DNA from: Oceanicaulis sp. HLUCCA04
GTDB taxonomy: Bacteria; Pseudomonadota; Alphaproteobacteria; Caulobacterales; Maricaulaceae
NCBI GenBank assembly: GCA_001314625.1
Contig: LJSH01000003.1
Location: 358,228-422,227 of the forward strand
Direction: 5' to 3'
DNA length: 64,000 bases
Both the position numbers and the translations under genes were made by a program. Shown here one piece after another: positions 38,510-47,292 of this stretch. Position 1 is the stretch's first letter; each line of letters opens with the position of its first letter. Under the pieces are notes generated by a model. The model did no database searches, was not told the origin of the DNA, and saw only the letters and a list, made by a program, of their open reading frames with translations.

Positions 38510-39358
38510 TTACTGCGCGGCATCGCGTCTCGCCATGAAGGCGAGTTTTTCAAACAGCTGCACATCCTGTTCGTTTTTCAGCAAGGCGCCATGCAGCGGC
38601 GGGATCAGCTTGCGCGGGTCCTTCTCGCGCAGCAGCTCCGGGTCGACGTCCTCGACCAGCAATAGTTTGAGCCAGTCGAGAAGCTCCGATGTGGACGGCT
38701 TCTTCTTCAGGCCGGGCACAGAGCGCACCTCGTAGAATTTTTTCAGCGCCTCGGAGAGCAGGCGGCCTTTCAGGCCGGGGAAATGCACTTCCACAATGGC
38801 GCGCATCGTTGCCTCGTCCGGGAAAGCGATGAAATGGAAGAAGCAGCGGCGCAGGAAGGCGTCCGGCAGCTCTTTTTCATTGTTGGAGGTGATGATGACG
38901 ATGGGACGGACCTCGGCCTTCACCGTCTCGCCCGTCTCGTAGACGTGGAATTCCATCCGGTCGAGCTCCTGCAGGAGATCGTTGGGAAACTCGATATCGG
39001 CCTTGTCGATCTCGTCGATCAGAAGGATAGGGCGCCTCTCGTGGGTGAAGGCCTCCCACAGCTTGCCCTTGCGGATGTAGTTCTTCACATCATGCACTTT
39101 GCCATCGCCGAGCTGGCTGTCGCGCAGGCGCGCCACCGCGTCATACTCGTAAAGCCCCTGCTGGGCCTTGGTGGTGGACTTGATGTGCCATTCCAGCAGC
39201 GGCGCGTTCATGGCGCTGGCGATCTGGCGGGCCAGCTCTGTCTTGCCGGTGCCGGGCTCGCCCTTGACCAGCAAGGGCCGCTCCAGCGTGACAGCCGCGT
39301 TTACCGCTGCGGCCAGTTCCTCTGTCGCGACATACTGGCTGGTGCCTTCAAAGCGCAT
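38510..39358 (-). CDS. MoxR-family AAA+ ATPase
   Basis: A 282-residue AAA+ ATPase. Walker A is GEPGTGKTE (residues 33-41), Walker B LLIDEIDKAD, sensor 1 IITSNNEKELPDAFLRRCFF. MoxR ATPases remodel or load cofactors into partner complexes together with VWA proteins; the partner is encoded downstream at 36891. ATG at 39358 has GATGAGG upstream; the ATG at 39370 overlaps that site. The target complex is not evident in this window. Confidence 0.9.
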   Translation of the reverse strand: MRFEGTSQYVATEELAAAVNAAVTLERPLLVKGEPGTGKTELARQIASAMNAPLLEWHIKSTTKAQQGLYEYDAVARLRDSQLGDGKVHDVKNYIRKGKLWEAFTHERRPILLIDEIDKADIEFPNDLLQELDRMEFHVYETGETVKAEVRPIVIITSNNEKELPDAFLRRCFFHFIAFPDEATMRAIVEVHFPGLKGRLLSEALKKFYEVRSVPGLKKKPSTSELLDWLKLLLVEDVDPELLREKDPRKLIPPLHGALLKNEQDVQLFEKLAFMARRDAAQ

Positions 39359-39528
39359 GATTAGCCTCATCTTTTGAGTAGATAGCGTGGCGGGTTTTTC
39401 TCGCCTTCGAGCATGGCGGGTGATGGCGCGGTTCGCAATACTGCGAGGCCGTCGCGCCCGCCCGACCGATTAACGCATCGTCAAGACATGATGGCCACAC
39501 TTCGAATCAATAGATTGGGATTGTAGAT

Positions 39529-40239
39529 ATGCCTCGCGATGTCATCGATGTAGCCGATTTTTTCGCATTCGAATGGTCAACCGGCCTGATCGCCGCGTGC
39601 GACCCCAATTTCCCGACTTCGCTCTATGCCTTTGATGGCGCAGAGCTCGATCTGGATATTGATGCCGCGTTCTTCGGTTTCGTCCATGAAGGTGAAGCGC
39701 AAATAGAGACCGCTTCAGGCACTTTCACGCTGACCGCGGGCATGTATTTCTCGGCAAATGAGCGGCTGCGGGTGCGTGGCGGCAAGGGGATTGTCATTGC
39801 CCGGCTGGGCCATCGCGCCTTCTTCACGATTGGCGGACCGGTCGAGCAAAAGGGCCGTCTGAAATATATCGACGGCTGCACCGATTCCCTGCTGATCGCG
39901 CCGATCAAGCTTGGCGATCCCTGCCTCAATCTTCTCTACTTCCCGCCGGGAATTGACCAGACGGCGCACACCCACCCGTCCGACCGGATCGGCGTGGTGC
40001 ATTCGGGCCGCGGCGTCTGCGTGACACCTAATGAGGTAATTCCGCTGGAGCCCGGCACAATGTTCCGCATCCCGCTGGAAGGCAATCACAAGTTCCGCAC
40101 TACGGATTCAGAGATGCGCGTGATCGCCTATCACCCTGACAGTGATTTCGGCGCGACGGACATTGATCACCCGATGATTAACCGCACCATGGTCAATGGT
40201 GTGTCCGCGTCCGAGCTGGATGCTATCCGAACCCAATAG
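39529..40239 (+). CDS. Cupin-fold protein of unknown function
   Basis: A 236-residue protein that appears to be two cupin halves. The N-terminal half (IDAAFFGFVHEGEAQIETAS) lacks metal histidines. The C-terminal half has TAHTHPSDRIGVVHSGRGVC and PLEPGTMFRIPLEGNHKF, a typical cupin HxH...E/D...H set. Metal-dependent isomerase, epimerase or binding roles are possible. It is convergent with the pseudaminic acid operon (13 bases apart), which hints at sugar metabolism only weakly. Confidence 0.72.
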   Translation: MPRDVIDVADFFAFEWSTGLIAACDPNFPTSLYAFDGAELDLDIDAAFFGFVHEGEAQIETASGTFTLTAGMYFSANERLRVRGGKGIVIARLGHRAFFTIGGPVEQKGRLKYIDGCTDSLLIAPIKLGDPCLNLLYFPPGIDQTAHTHPSDRIGVVHSGRGVCVTPNEVIPLEPGTMFRIPLEGNHKFRTTDSEMRVIAYHPDSDFGATDIDHPMINRTMVNGVSASELDAIRTQ

Positions 40240-40251
40240 ACGGCTCACGCC

Positions 40252-41157
40252 TCAGCTGCCCTCGTGTTCGGGGCGCAGCCAGATACCGCTGGCGGCAGGC
40301 CTGAACGTCCGGGGATCGTAAATCCCGCGGCGCAGGCGTGAACGCCGCCCGATCTCGCTTCCGGCGGGCTTTTTCTCATCTGATCCCAGCGCCTCGGACA
40401 CTTCGCGCAACGCTTCGGCCGTGCGCGCCAGCTCCTCATACGTCAGCGCAAAGGCGTGGTCGGGACCCGGCAGGGACCGGTCAAAGGTGACGTGCTTTTC
40501 GATTACGGTCGCGCCAAGCGCTGCGGCTGCGACCGGCGCTGTCCAGCCCGGTGAGTGATCGGACAGGCCGACCGGCCTGCCGGTGGCCTGGGCCAGCGTG
40601 GTCAGGGCCCGTAATGACAATTCGCTGAAGGCGGGCGGATAGCTCGCCGTGCAGTGCATGACGGTGACCGGGCCACAGCCGGCCGTCTGAAGGTGGGCCA
40701 GCGCGTCCTGCACTTCTTCGAGATAGCTCGCGCCGGTCGACAGCAGAACCGGCTTGCCGGTGCGCGCCACTTTCTCCTGCAAGGGCCGGAATGTGAGATC
40801 GCCGGATGCCAGCTTGTAGCGCCGGACCCCGACATCTTCGAGCAGGCCCACCGCCTCCAGGGAAAACGGCGTGGACATGAATTCTATGCCCTCATTGTCG
40901 GCGGTTTCCTTCAGCCGGTAATGCCACTCATCGGGCAGGGCGATATTGGCAAAGCCCTCAAAGCGCGGGTTCTGGACCCATTCGCCGGCGGCGCTGTCGA
41001 ATACCAGAGGGGCTATCAGCGTGTCGCGCGCGAGGGTCTGAAACTTCACTGCGTCCGCGCCGGCCTTACGGGCTGCTGCAACATGGCGTCGGGCATTATC
41101 CAGATCGCCGTCAAAATTGGATCCGATCTCCGCGATGAGTTCGATTTTGCCGCTCAT
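40252..41157 (-). CDS. pseI: NeuB/PseI-family nonulosonic acid synthase with shortened C-terminus
   Basis: A 301-residue TIM-barrel enzyme condensing phosphoenolpyruvate with a hexose to form a nine-carbon sugar acid. Motifs: IAEIGSNFDGDLDNARRHV, GADAVKFQTLARD, STPFSLEAVGLLEDVGVRRYKLAS, VGLSDHSPG and EKHVTFDRSLPGPDHAFAL. Typical NeuB/PseI proteins have about 340-350 residues with a C-terminal SAF (antifreeze-like) domain; here only a short piece (RSRLRRGIYDPRTFRPAASG) remains. In a pseudaminic acid operon it most likely is PseI. The start overlaps the cytidylyltransferase stop by ATGA. Confidence 0.82.
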   Translation of the reverse strand: MSGKIELIAEIGSNFDGDLDNARRHVAAARKAGADAVKFQTLARDTLIAPLVFDSAAGEWVQNPRFEGFANIALPDEWHYRLKETADNEGIEFMSTPFSLEAVGLLEDVGVRRYKLASGDLTFRPLQEKVARTGKPVLLSTGASYLEEVQDALAHLQTAGCGPVTVMHCTASYPPAFSELSLRALTTLAQATGRPVGLSDHSPGWTAPVAAAALGATVIEKHVTFDRSLPGPDHAFALTYEELARTAEALREVSEALGSDEKKPAGSEIGRRSRLRRGIYDPRTFRPAASGIWLRPEHEGS

Positions 41158-41885
41158 GCCACGTCTCCGGCTCTGCTCTGTGGGGCTTTCATGTCGTCCA
41201 GCAGGGCGCACAAATGCGCCGTGTCGGCGGGCCATCCGCGCCTCTCCAGCTGGGCCCAGACCGTCCGCATGAAATCGAGGTCCGCTTGCGTATCAACGGA
41301 AAAATCGTATTCGGGCCGGGCCCATTCAGCGGGAAAATCCGGTGAGCCGCAGCGATAGCGCTCCGGGTGCTGGCGGATGGCGAGCGTCACATGTTCGCGA
41401 TAGGCCGGATCCAGCGCCGGGTCCGCATCGAGCTGGCGCAGGACTGACGCCTCGATCACTTCGGCACGCAGGCCTCTGGGCAGGCTGCCATCGCCGGGCC
41501 GGGTGTATTCAAGCCCGTGTGTCTGGTGGTGCGCCACGCAGCGGGCAATTATGTGCGGGTCGCGCAGCGGGCTGTCGGACGTGATGCGCACCAGCGTTGT
41601 GGCAACCGTTTCATTGGCGGTTTTGACGAATCTGGACAGAACGTCCTCGCTAGAGCCGCGCACGGTCTTGATGCCCAGGCGTGCGGTGAGGCGGGTTATG
41701 GCGTCATCCGCGGCCAGGTCGGTCGTCGCCACCACCAGCTGGTCAACCCCGTCAATCCGGCTGAGCTGCCGGCATTGATGTTCGAGGATGGATACATCGC
41801 CATATAGCGGCGAAAGGACCTTGCCCGGCAACCGGCTTGAGCCGGTGCGCGCCTGAATGACCGCGATGACCCGTGCGCGTCTCAT
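41154..41885 (-). CDS. Cytidylyltransferase (SpsF/PseF-like), CMP-sugar activation
   Basis: A 243-residue nucleotidyltransferase with the N-terminal IQARTGSSRLPGKVL motif of SpsF/NeuA-type enzymes and SEDVLSRF plus RITSDSPLRDP downstream. It should activate the sugar acid with CTP, giving CMP-pseudaminic acid (the PseF/FlmC step). The SpsF subgroup is a little distant from canonical PseF, so the exact sugar is uncertain. Four-base overlaps join it to its neighbours on both sides. Confidence 0.8.
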   Translation of the reverse strand: MRRARVIAVIQARTGSSRLPGKVLSPLYGDVSILEHQCRQLSRIDGVDQLVVATTDLAADDAITRLTARLGIKTVRGSSEDVLSRFVKTANETVATTLVRITSDSPLRDPHIIARCVAHHQTHGLEYTRPGDGSLPRGLRAEVIEASVLRQLDADPALDPAYREHVTLAIRQHPERYRCGSPDFPAEWARPEYDFSVDTQADLDFMRTVWAQLERRGWPADTAHLCALLDDMKAPQSRAGDVA

Positions 41886-42934
41886 GGCGCTATCACCTCC
41901 GGCGCGAAGCCGTCCGGAATGATGCGGTCCACCCAGCTGCGCACGGCCCTGACCGGCTTGTAGGCCGTCAGTTCGGCAGGCACAGGCCCGTCGCCGAACT
42001 CGCCCGACAGGGCGCGCACCAGTAATTCAGGTACATTTACGCCGGCCAGCGTCATCAGCTGGGAAAAGCCCCAGAGCCGGGGATTGATCTCCAGAAGCCA
42101 AGGCTTGCCGTCATTCTCCGACAGCTTCATCTCGACGGCGGCAAAGCCATGCCAGGGCCCAGTCACGTTGAGGATATCGAGCGCCGCCGCGCGCACTGTG
42201 TCATCGGTGAGCGCCTCGCCGGCCAGCGCCGCGCCGCCGCCGGGCGGGTTCGTGGCCAGCTTGCGATGAACCGTGGCCAGCATCAGCCTGCCATCACAAT
42301 GGATGGTGCCGACAGTGTAGATGCGCTCCACCCCGCCGGGGATGAAGGCCTGCACAAGGCAAGGGCCGTGCGCCGCGCTGGTCTGACGCCAGTCGCGGTG
42401 CAGCGCCGCGCGGTCTGCCGGGTAGGAGACGCCCCGCGCGCCGCGCGAGGCACGCGGCTTCAGAACACAGGGAAACATGTCAGGCCATTCATCAAGGCTG
42501 TGCTCAGTATCAACGGCCAGGGTCAGCGGCGCATTGCAGCCGTGCTGGCGCACCCGCTCGGCCAGCGCGCCCTTGTCGGTGCCCAGCCGCAAGACTGCTG
42601 GAGCAGGGACGGGAATCTCGATGCCGCGTTCGCGGAAATCACCGGCAACAGGTGCAAGCGCTTCGGCTTCGGCCTCTGAGCCGGGTATGACGAGATCGAC
42701 TTTGTAGCGCTCGCACACCTGCGTGATGGCATCGCGATAGAGGGCCGGTGATCTGGCCGCGCTTGGCAGAACCAGGCTGGCGTCCAGACCGTCCTCGAAC
42801 AGGCCGGCGGCATAGGGCGCGCTATCGGCTGCAATCAGCGACAGATCGAGCGGGCTGTCACGCAATGACCGGATGGCGGTCATGCCGGGCGGCGCGCCCG
42901 CACCGGTGATGAGCACGCAGCGGAATGTCCTCAC
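41882..42934 (-). CDS. ATP-grasp enzyme in the nonulosonic acid operon
   Basis: A 350-residue ATP-grasp protein. The N-terminal pre-ATP-grasp fold begins CVLITGAGAPPGMTAIRSLR. The ATP-binding lid has FPCVLKPRASRGARGVSYPA, and the metal site is WHGFAAVEMKLSENDGKPWL followed by EINPRLWGF. Such enzymes ligate a carboxylate to an amine or thiol. It is not part of the standard pseudaminic acid pathway. Four-base overlaps on both sides imply tight coupling with the sulfotransferase and cytidylyltransferase. Amidation or amino-acylation of the sugar is inference. Confidence 0.85.
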   Translation of the reverse strand: MRTFRCVLITGAGAPPGMTAIRSLRDSPLDLSLIAADSAPYAAGLFEDGLDASLVLPSAARSPALYRDAITQVCERYKVDLVIPGSEAEAEALAPVAGDFRERGIEIPVPAPAVLRLGTDKGALAERVRQHGCNAPLTLAVDTEHSLDEWPDMFPCVLKPRASRGARGVSYPADRAALHRDWRQTSAAHGPCLVQAFIPGGVERIYTVGTIHCDGRLMLATVHRKLATNPPGGGAALAGEALTDDTVRAAALDILNVTGPWHGFAAVEMKLSENDGKPWLLEINPRLWGFSQLMTLAGVNVPELLVRALSGEFGDGPVPAELTAYKPVRAVRSWVDRIIPDGFAPEVIAP

Positions 42935-43863
42935 GGCTGGCTCCAGTGCGAGAGGTCCCGGTTCACCAGCGTTTCAAGTTCACCAATGGACGGGGCCAGC
43001 AGGGTGATGAGCCGCTGGCGTGTGTGCTCTGGAAGCGCCGGATATATCATCTCGCTGGGCGGGGCAGGCGGATAGACCCCGTCCGCGCTGGGCCCGCCGG
43101 GAGCGTTGCCGCCGTATATGCCGGCGTGCAGTGCCTCGAAACTCTCCGCGTCGCGGCTGTCATGAATGCCCTCGAGCACCGGCAGCAAGGAGGCGGGTAT
43201 CCCGCCGGAATTATAGCGTTTCGCATCAAGCGGAGCGGTGCCGGGCTCCAGGCCGAGGAAGTCCTCCACCCGGGCCAGGGTCGCGGGCGCATCGGCGTTG
43301 AGGTCATCCTGAAACAGGACCAGCGTGTCGAAGCGCTCCATGTAGTGGGGCAGCTGCGCGCTATACTGGCCGTTGAGCCGGTAAAGCCACTGGAAGCCCC
43401 AATTGGCAGCCGCGCGCGAGGCTTCGAGGTCGAGCGTGCGCTCAAACGAGAAGAACTCCGCTTCACGGCGCACATTCTGCAGATAATGCGACCAGGCCCG
43501 GGTCACCGGGTTGCGCAGTATGGCGATGATTTTCGTTTCGGCGCCGAGCGTGTTCAGAACGGCGGGCGCGGCGCGATGGGCGTAGGCCAGATAGTCCGGC
43601 GATGTATCACCTATGCGTTTCTCGCCCGCATAGCCATCAAACAGGGCCAGATATTCCGGCCAGCTGCCAGCCGTGTCGAAATTATAGTAGCGGGGCCAGT
43701 AGACTGAACCGTCAGCCATGGCGGAGAAGTAGCGGCCCTCTTTCCTGACGCTCGACAGAAAGACATCCGGGCGGGCTTTCAGGTAATGATAGAGCGAGGT
43801 CGTGCCTGATTTTGCCGCGCCGACGATGAGAAAATTCGGCTTCAGGGATGCGTTCGACGTCAC
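42931..43863 (-). CDS. Sulfotransferase (PAPS-dependent)
   Basis: A 310-residue sulfotransferase-domain protein. The 5'-phosphosulfate loop is FLIVGAAKSGTTSLYHYLKA; the 3'-phosphate site is IIAILRNPVTRAWSHYLQNV. These are the two PAPS-binding motifs of the family. It lies between pseG and the ATP-grasp gene and overlaps the latter by four bases, so a sugar or flagellin acceptor is likely. No signal peptide, consistent with acting on a cytoplasmic sugar or unsecreted flagellin. Confidence 0.88.
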   Translation of the reverse strand: MTSNASLKPNFLIVGAAKSGTTSLYHYLKARPDVFLSSVRKEGRYFSAMADGSVYWPRYYNFDTAGSWPEYLALFDGYAGEKRIGDTSPDYLAYAHRAAPAVLNTLGAETKIIAILRNPVTRAWSHYLQNVRREAEFFSFERTLDLEASRAAANWGFQWLYRLNGQYSAQLPHYMERFDTLVLFQDDLNADAPATLARVEDFLGLEPGTAPLDAKRYNSGGIPASLLPVLEGIHDSRDAESFEALHAGIYGGNAPGGPSADGVYPPAPPSEMIYPALPEHTRQRLITLLAPSIGELETLVNRDLSHWSQP

Positions 43864-43920
43864 AGGCAGACTCCCGGCGGGGTGAGCGGCTAAAGCACCC
43901 GGAGTCGCATTAAGAACGCG

Positions 43921-44898
43921 TTAAGTGAGGCGCTGGCGGCACTGCTCCAGCAGCTGCCGGGCTACCCGCTCGGCGCCTTTGCCATCAATCAGGCTCTGGC
44001 CTTTGTGGGCCATGTCACGCCGGCCGGCTTCGTCGGCGGCCAGCTGGCTGAGCTGCCCGGCGAAGGCTTGCGCGTCGCGCGTCGAAAATGCCGGGCAGAC
44101 AAGGCCGAACCCCGCCTGTTGTGCACGGCCGGCCAGGGCGTGCTGGTGCGCAACGACGGGACAATACAGGGCCGCCAGGCCGGAGGCCGCAGCCTCGTAG
44201 ATAATACCGCCGCCCGATATGATGGCGATATCGGCGGCAGCCATCGCCCCGGCGAGATCGGTTGAACCTTCCTGCCACACGAAATTGCGCTGCGGGGCGG
44301 ACGGTGCCGCGCGGCTGACGCCCGGCCCGGCGACGTGGATCTCGCGAAGCGAGTCCGGGGCGGTCCGGTTGAGCACGTCCACGATCCAGTCAAGCCCGAT
44401 AGGCTCCCCGCCGCCGAGACAGACAAAGAGCCGGGCGGGCTTGGCGCGCACCTCTTTCACGGGCTGGGTCTGAAACGAGCGTTTCACAAGTATGAACTCA
44501 GGGCCGCACAGCGCGTCGCCGCGCGGGATGTCAGGGGCAAGCGGCGTCTGCATGATCACCGTATCGGCCACACCGGCCGGCTCGCGATTGCCGACAAGCG
44601 CCAGGTGGACACCGGGCAGCTGCGTCCTGATGGCACCGATATCGGTGTCCTCTGTCCCGGCATAATCGAGGATCAGGAGCTGACCTGTCCTGGCATGGGC
44701 CGTCACAGCCTCCACCTCATCGCCGCTGATGGCGGCGATGGGGAAGGTGCCGGCCAGAGCTGCAACCGTGGCGGCATTGCGCGTCAGCAGTGTCACCCGC
44801 GCGCCGTATGATTGCAGGGTATCGGCCAGCGCCAGACAGCGATGGGCGTGGCCCATGCCGATATGCCCGTCGGCGTCGAAGCGCACAAAACACTCCAT
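43921..44898 (-). CDS. pseG: PseG: UDP-2,4-diacetamido-trideoxy-altropyranose hydrolase
   Basis: A 325-residue GT-B-like hydrolase removing UDP in pseudaminic acid synthesis (Caulobacter FlmD). The N-terminal VRFDADGHIGMGHAHRCLAL contains the active-site histidine region (GxGHxxRC), and the C-terminal half has MAAADIAIISGGGIIYEAAA, typical for binding the UDP moiety. It starts 12 bases after the FlmG-like gene and is followed by a 57-base gap before the sulfotransferase. Confidence 0.9.
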   Translation of the reverse strand: MECFVRFDADGHIGMGHAHRCLALADTLQSYGARVTLLTRNAATVAALAGTFPIAAISGDEVEAVTAHARTGQLLILDYAGTEDTDIGAIRTQLPGVHLALVGNREPAGVADTVIMQTPLAPDIPRGDALCGPEFILVKRSFQTQPVKEVRAKPARLFVCLGGGEPIGLDWIVDVLNRTAPDSLREIHVAGPGVSRAAPSAPQRNFVWQEGSTDLAGAMAAADIAIISGGGIIYEAAASGLAALYCPVVAHQHALAGRAQQAGFGLVCPAFSTRDAQAFAGQLSQLAADEAGRRDMAHKGQSLIDGKGAERVARQLLEQCRQRLT

Positions 44899-44910
44899 GC
44901 CATAAGCCCC

Positions 44911-46689
44911 TCAAGCGGCCTGGGCTGTGCGGTCCTGCAAGGCGGCTTTCACGGCGGCCATCACCGATCTGAAATCGCGATAGCGCTCACCGGTGAAGGA
45001 GCGCGCATTGGGATACCAGGGCAGGTTCGGCTCGCCGAGCTTTGTCCAGACTGTCGGGCGGGCATGGATCAGCCAGCACTCGCCGCCAACGGCAGCGGTC
45101 AGATTGGTGGTGGCGTTCATCGGGCCGATCACGAGGTCACAGGCCTTTCCAAGCGCAGCAACACCATCCAGATCGTCTTTCAGATCGATGTCCTGCGGCT
45201 GATGAATCCGCACACCGAAGCGCGCCTCCGCGTCTGCCAACTCTGCGTCCACGTCCCCGTACTGCAGGTTGATGAAGACCGCGCCGGGCGTTTTCAGGAC
45301 CGGTTTCCACATTTCGAACGGCGCGAAATGCTTGGAGCGGGCGGCGTTCATTTTCAGCGATTTCCACAATATGCCGATCTTGCGGCCCGGGCCCAACGCA
45401 GCCAGTTGCTCGCGGAATGCGTCGACGCGGTCCGGATCGGCGATCAGGAAGCCGGGCTCGGTGGGGAAGTCATCTATCCGCGCGCGAAATGCGCGGCACA
45501 GATTACCGGCCGGTGTCCACAGCTCGGCCTTGCCGTCCTTGAACAGGTCGGGCGCATGGCGATGCTGGCGGCCCTCGCGCTCCACTGTGTAGTGGCGGTC
45601 GATAGTTGCTTCGGGAAATGAGCGTTTGAGAAGCGGAATCAGGCGTTTCTCGCACGCGATGCGTAGCTCACCTTGAGGTCCGACCGCTTTTTGCGCATCA
45701 CGGAAGATATTGGCAAACAGCACTTCGTCGCCAATGCCCTGCTCGCCGACCACTACCAGCGTGCGGCCCGCCAGCGCGGCCGGGTCAGCCCCGTCCCACG
45801 GCTTTGCCGGGATCAGGAAGTTCGTTGCAGAACTATAGTGCATGTTCAGGCGCACCTGGTAGGTGTCCCAGCCATCGGCCAGGTGTCCCGCCGCGAGCAG
45901 GACCTGGGAATAGCCGTGGGTGGAAATGACGCGGTCAGGCTCGCTTTCCGCATTGTCGATAGCGGCCTTGAAGTGGGTGAGCGCCCCCTCGACATCCCCT
46001 GTCAGCTCCAGTGCATGGGCGAGGTTGTGCGCGGCGCGTGCATAGCCCGGGCGCAGGCGCAGCGCCTCGGCGTGGAAGGTGACGGCCTCGCCCGCCTCGC
46101 CGCTTTCCATGACCGTTGTGCCCATCGCGTTCCAAAGATCGGCATTGTCCGGCTGGGCATAGATCGCCTGGCGCAATAGCTCGATGGCATCTTCAAAGCG
46201 CGACTGGTCGCGCAGGATTGCAGCCAGCTGTACGGCGCCGCCATCGGCGTTGGGGTTCATCCGCAAATAGATGCGCAGGAATTTTTCGGCCGCAGGCAGC
46301 AGGCCGAGCTTGGACGCGAGTGTGCCGAGGCTCTTGTAGATTTCGGCATTCTTCGGGTCGCGCTGCAGCGAGCGTTCGTAAAACTCCAGAGCCTTGGACA
46401 GACGCCCCAGATGCTCCAGTGCCATGCCCATCGCCTGATTGACCACCGGGTGCTCGGGATGTGTGTCCAGCAGTTTCAGGACGATCCGCGCACCCTCTGC
46501 GGCCTTGCCGCTGTCTACCATTGTCATGGCACGGCGCAGCTTTGCGGCGACTTTCGGGTCGGAGCGGGCGGCAGGATTGTTATCCAGATCAAGGCCGGGA
46601 ATCGCCGTGCCGCGCGCTTTCTCCGAAGGGTTGACAATGTCCTCAACGCCCTTGGCTAGCTCGGCGTCGAGATCAAGAAACATGGTCAT
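44911..46689 (-). CDS. flmG: FlmG-like flagellin glycosyltransferase (TPR plus GT-B)
   Basis: A 592-residue protein with N-terminal tetratricopeptide repeats (residues about 50-260; for example GRLSKALEFYERSLQRDPKN, then EDAIELLRQAIYAQPDNADL) and a C-terminal glycosyltransferase-like half (about 300-590) including LVVVGEQGIGDEVLFANIF and KACDLVIGPMNATTNLTAAV. Caulobacter FlmG has this fusion: the TPR part binds flagellins and the GT part transfers pseudaminic acid. Context fits exactly, with the pse genes downstream and flbT/flaF/flagellins divergent. RBS AGGA precedes ATG 46689. Confidence 0.85.
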   Translation of the reverse strand: MTMFLDLDAELAKGVEDIVNPSEKARGTAIPGLDLDNNPAARSDPKVAAKLRRAMTMVDSGKAAEGARIVLKLLDTHPEHPVVNQAMGMALEHLGRLSKALEFYERSLQRDPKNAEIYKSLGTLASKLGLLPAAEKFLRIYLRMNPNADGGAVQLAAILRDQSRFEDAIELLRQAIYAQPDNADLWNAMGTTVMESGEAGEAVTFHAEALRLRPGYARAAHNLAHALELTGDVEGALTHFKAAIDNAESEPDRVISTHGYSQVLLAAGHLADGWDTYQVRLNMHYSSATNFLIPAKPWDGADPAALAGRTLVVVGEQGIGDEVLFANIFRDAQKAVGPQGELRIACEKRLIPLLKRSFPEATIDRHYTVEREGRQHRHAPDLFKDGKAELWTPAGNLCRAFRARIDDFPTEPGFLIADPDRVDAFREQLAALGPGRKIGILWKSLKMNAARSKHFAPFEMWKPVLKTPGAVFINLQYGDVDAELADAEARFGVRIHQPQDIDLKDDLDGVAALGKACDLVIGPMNATTNLTAAVGGECWLIHARPTVWTKLGEPNLPWYPNARSFTGERYRDFRSVMAAVKAALQDRTAQAA

Positions 46690-46745
46690 CGCAAAGTCCT
46701 GCTGGCCGGTGAAATTATGCTAGGGTTGAGACAGGCCTGCTTCGC

Positions 46746-46761
46746 TTAAGAAGCTGCTAAC
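46746..46761 (+). promoter_or_regulatory. CtrA-like box between flmG and flbT
   Basis: TTAA-GAAGCTG-CTAAC fits TTAA-N7-TTAAC with one mismatch. It lies in the divergent 184-base gap, 113 bases before flbT. CtrA control of class II flagellar genes is known in Caulobacter; this site is a prediction. Confidence 0.4.
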
Positions 46762-46873
46762 GATTGGGAATGTGCAATTAGTCCTGTGTGAGCAACGGTT
46801 TGTTCATCCCGTTTGAAGAACATACCTGTCAGCAGGGCCGCGATGGATTGCGTGCTTTGAAGGGGGCCTTTTC

Positions 46874-47284
46874 ATGCCGCTCAAACTGTCCTTGAAGCCG
46901 GGCGAGAAATTCGTGCTGAACGGCGCTGTCGTCGAGAACGGTGATCGGCGGGCAATTCTGGTTTTGCAGAACAAGGCATCCGTGCTGCGCGAGAAGGACA
47001 TCATGCAGGAGCATGAGGCCGACAGCCCCGCGCGGCGCATCTATTTTCCAGTCATGATGATGTATCTGGAGGGGCGGGCCGAAGGCGCGATCTACGACCA
47101 GTTTGTGCTGCGCATGACTGAATTCATGGGCGCCCTGACCAATCCTGAAGTGCTGGCAGACTGTGTGTCGGTTAGCCGCGATGTGATGGCGGGGGAGTTC
47201 TACAAGGCACTGATCCGCTGCCGTAAACTCATTACATACGAAGATCAGCGCACGGGCCGTGCACCGGCCGCCGCTAAGGGTTGA
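46874..47284 (+). CDS. flbT: Flagellin mRNA regulator FlbT
   Basis: A 136-residue FlbT. The N-terminal LKLSLKPGEKFVLNGAVVEN and the central AILVLQNKASVLREKDIM are diagnostic. FlbT binds the flagellin mRNA 5' UTR and limits translation until assembly in Caulobacter. It is divergent from flmG and just upstream of flaF (8-base gap). Normal length. Confidence 0.94.
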   Translation: MPLKLSLKPGEKFVLNGAVVENGDRRAILVLQNKASVLREKDIMQEHEADSPARRIYFPVMMMYLEGRAEGAIYDQFVLRMTEFMGALTNPEVLADCVSVSRDVMAGEFYKALIRCRKLITYEDQRTGRAPAAAKG

Positions 47285-47292
47285 ACCGTCTC

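Noticed and set aside
40654..41358. 234-codon plus ORF opposite the pseI-like gene
   Set aside because: Shadow of the coding strand; the minus frame contains clear NeuB motifs.
46700..46730. Sigma54-like TGGCCGGTGAAATTATGC before flbT
   Set aside because: The distance between GG and GC does not fit the required 10 bases.
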